From Planctomycetaceae bacterium (GTDB taxonomy: Bacteria > Planctomycetota > Planctomycetia > Planctomycetales > Planctomycetaceae), in NCBI GenBank assembly GCA_900299185.1, contig OMIV01000190.1, positions 1 to 64,000 on the forward strand: DNA of 64,000 nucleotides. The letters are read 5' to 3'. Under the pieces are notes generated by a model. It was not told the origin of the DNA. It worked only from the letters and a program-made list of their open reading frames with translations, and did no database searches. Each line of letters opens with the position of its first letter. The first letter of the stretch is position 1. Positions 62,155 to 64,000 of this stretch are shown here, in pieces. The translations under genes and the position numbers were made by a program.

Positions 62155-64000
62155 ATGCGTTTCTCGAAGTTTATGGTCGGACTCGTTCTCGCCTTGTGCA
62201 TCGGCCTGCCTGCCGAGCGAGTGTCATTTGCCCAAGCTCCTGTAGCGGGTATGACAGCCTACGACGTCGCGAAGTTGCGTTTCGTGACTGACGCCGTGAT
62301 CTCGCCAGACGGTAAGCACGTCGCCTTCACGTTGGCTGTGCCGCGCAATCCACTCGCAGATGGAGACGGCCTGGCGTTCTCGGAACTGCACGTGGTCGAT
62401 CTTGAAGGTCATTCGAAAGCCTTCATCTCGGGCGAAGTCAGCATCCAAAAGATTGACTGGACTCCCAGCGGAGAAATCTCATTCCTGACCAAGCGCGGTA
62501 AGGACAAAGAGGCGTCGATCTATGCGATCTCGCTCAGCGGCGGTGAGGCACGCAAAGTCGTCGAACATGAAACTTCGATCTCAGCATATTCATGGCATCC
62601 CGATGGGAAGCGTGTGGCCTTCTTGGCCACGGCTGCGCTGTCGAAGGACGAGAAAGATCTGCGCGACAAAGGCTTCACTCAGGAGATCTATGAAGAAGAC
62701 GGACGACTGACTCGCGTTTGGGTCGCCGATATCAGCAACGGTTCGAAACCCAAGCTTGTGGATGTGAAGGGCTCAGCGTCTGAGATCCAGTGGTGTCCGG
62801 TCGGAGATCAACTCGCTCTCGCCCTCGCGAGCACATCTCAGGTCGATGACAACTACATGAACCGACTTGTGTACGTCGTCAATTCGCTGACGGGAGCGGT
62901 TGATTCCAAGCTCGACCTGCCTGCCAAGTTGGGGCCGTTCGCTTGGAGTCCCGATGGCAAACATCTGGCCGTGATCTCGGGCGAGAACATCAACGATCCC
63001 CACGAAGGCCGCTTGTATCTGTGGTCGTCCAAGGGTGAGAAACTTCGAGACCTCGTGCCCGATTACCTCGGGCAAGTCGAAGGCGTCGCTTGGCGAAACT
63101 CGAACACCGTCGTCTATCTCGGACATGAAGGCGTCTATTCCCGAGTCGCCGAAGTGCAGATTGACGGCACTAATCGCAAGACGCTCGTCGAGCCCACTGG
63201 TCCAGTGCTTGGCAAGCTGACGCTCTCTGAGTCTGGAGCCATGAGCTTCGTCGGCGAATCACCGTCGCATCCGTTTGAAGTGTTTGGTCGCACCACGCAA
63301 GGAGACGTGAAGCGGCTGACTCACCACAATGCGTGGCTCAGCAAGTTGCGGTTCGCCAAGCAAGAAGTCGTGAAGCACAAAGCTCGCGATGGAGTCGAAC
63401 TCGAAGGCATTTTGGTTCGCCCCATCGATGAGAAGCCGGGGCAGCGATACCCACTCATCCTCGCCGTGCATGGTGGTCCTGAGTCGCACGTGCCCAACGG
63501 TTGGATCACTCAATACGCCAATCCCGGACAAGTCGCAGCGGCGAAGAACTTCGCGGTCTTCTATCCCAACTACCGAGGCAGTACGGCTCGCGGCGTCGCG
63601 TTCTCTAAGCTCGGCCAAGCTGATGCTGCGGGGAAAGAGTTCGATGATCTGATAGACGCTGTCGATCATCTCGTAGCGACGGGTCTGGTCGACAAAGCCA
63701 AGGTCGGCATCACCGGCGGTTCTTACGGCGGCTATGCCTCTGCATGGGGAGCAACCAAGCTCTCGGATCGTTTTGCTGCGAGCGTCATGTTTGTCGGCAT
63801 TAGCAACGCGATCTCAAAAGTGGGCACCACAGACATCCCCACCGAGATGTATCACGTACATCATCGCAAGTGGCTGTGGGAAGACTGGAACTACTTCGAG
63901 AAAGCAAGCCCGATCCTGTACGTGAAGCAAGCCAAGACGCCGCTGCTGATTCTGCACGGCAAGGAAGACCCACGAGTACATCCCAGCCAATCACTCGAAC
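62155..64000 (+). CDS. S9 family serine peptidase (prolyl oligopeptidase type), truncated at window edge
   Basis: The visible 615 residues are open to the window edge. A signal peptide (1-26, cut near SFAQA) is followed by a seven-bladed beta-propeller domain with ISPDGKHVAFTL, WHPDGKRVAFLA and WSPDGKHLAVIS blades. The alpha/beta-hydrolase domain holds the nucleophile Ser523 in GITGGSYGGYAS and Asp605 in LHGKEDPRVHP; the final His would lie just beyond the window. It hydrolyses short peptides in the periplasm, and is likely a dipeptidyl or acylaminoacyl peptidase. An AAAGGAAG site precedes the ATG at 62155. Confidence 0.93.
   Translation, partial: MRFSKFMVGLVLALCIGLPAERVSFAQAPVAGMTAYDVAKLRFVTDAVISPDGKHVAFTLAVPRNPLADGDGLAFSELHVVDLEGHSKAFISGEVSIQKIDWTPSGEISFLTKRGKDKEASIYAISLSGGEARKVVEHETSISAYSWHPDGKRVAFLATAALSKDEKDLRDKGFTQEIYEEDGRLTRVWVADISNGSKPKLVDVKGSASEIQWCPVGDQLALALASTSQVDDNYMNRLVYVVNSLTGAVDSKLDLPAKLGPFAWSPDGKHLAVISGENINDPHEGRLYLWSSKGEKLRDLVPDYLGQVEGVAWRNSNTVVYLGHEGVYSRVAEVQIDGTNRKTLVEPTGPVLGKLTLSESGAMSFVGESPSHPFEVFGRTTQGDVKRLTHHNAWLSKLRFAKQEVVKHKARDGVELEGILVRPIDEKPGQRYPLILAVHGGPESHVPNGWITQYANPGQVAAAKNFAVFYPNYRGSTARGVAFSKLGQADAAGKEFDDLIDAVDHLVATGLVDKAKVGITGGSYGGYASAWGATKLSDRFAASVMFVGISNAISKVGTTDIPTEMYHVHHRKWLWEDWNYFEKASPILYVKQAKTPLLILHGKEDPRVHPSQSLE

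Noticed and set aside
1-64000. tRNA, rRNA, CRISPR arrays or insertion sequences
   Set aside because: I looked for T-loop-like GGTTCGAATCC sequences, regularly spaced direct repeats, and transposase motifs and found none that hold up.

Overview
The window reads as chromosome of a member of the Planctomycetota. The markers are a PSD1/DUF1549/DUF1553 planctomycete cytochrome protein, a DUF1559 prepilin-like protein paired with a small lipoprotein, many exported PQQ-type beta-propeller proteins, a SPINDLY-type O-GlcNAc transferase beside flagellin, a group 2 RpoD-like sigma factor, and many lone genes separated by long intergenic stretches. I see about 50 protein genes, no rRNA, tRNA, CRISPR array or insertion sequence. 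Base composition and codon use look even across the window, so nothing looks like a recent island.

Layout. 0.3-5.3 kb: lipoprotein, YbaK deacylase, two conserved hypotheticals, an aldehyde dehydrogenase. 5.4-11.8 kb: a YtrA-type GntR regulator with its own operator, an ABC ATPase, a permease, a large sensor/zinc-knuckle/permease fusion and a second sensor-like paralogue. 11.8-19 kb: GH2 glycosidase, SDR reductase, a decayed toxin-antitoxin pair, and a WD40 gene overlapping a NosR-like FMN/Fe-S membrane protein. 19-26.2 kb: an RmlD-like protein without catalytic residues, purine nucleoside phosphorylase, a terpene-cyclase-fold exported protein, the lipoprotein/DUF1559 pair, a lipoyl/octanoyl transferase and an epimerase gene broken by an in-frame stop. 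26.2-37 kb: YhdT-PanF sodium symporter pair, von Willebrand A protein, PyrK, an RsuA/RluB-type pseudouridine synthase, a C-methyltransferase, HpnH, and two membrane proteins. 37-49 kb: a giant beta-propeller protein, PgsA, the SPINDLY glycosyltransferase and flagellin, the DUF1553 protein, and an unassigned Rossmann protein. 49-64 kb: MscL, a DUF692 (MNIO) protein, MOSC, DUF1990, the sigma factor, a UDP-glucuronate branch (4-epimerase and UDP-xylose synthase), an HlyD-type adaptor, exported proteins, and a truncated S9 peptidase running off the right edge.

The most unusual signal is not one gene but a set of short palindromic or tandem dispersed repeats. They lie between genes (5.85-5.94, 7.65-7.72, 36.15, 41.52, 58.36, 59.2 and 62.03 kb), and in two places they lie inside reading frames. 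One appears to form the joint of the 761-residue sensor-permease fusion (about 9.24-9.31 kb). Another supplies the last residues of the SPINDLY glycosyltransferase (41.72-41.76 kb). Three genes show decay or loss of catalytic residues: a PIN toxin, an epimerase and an RmlD-like protein. All functions were read from motifs by eye; no database search was run.
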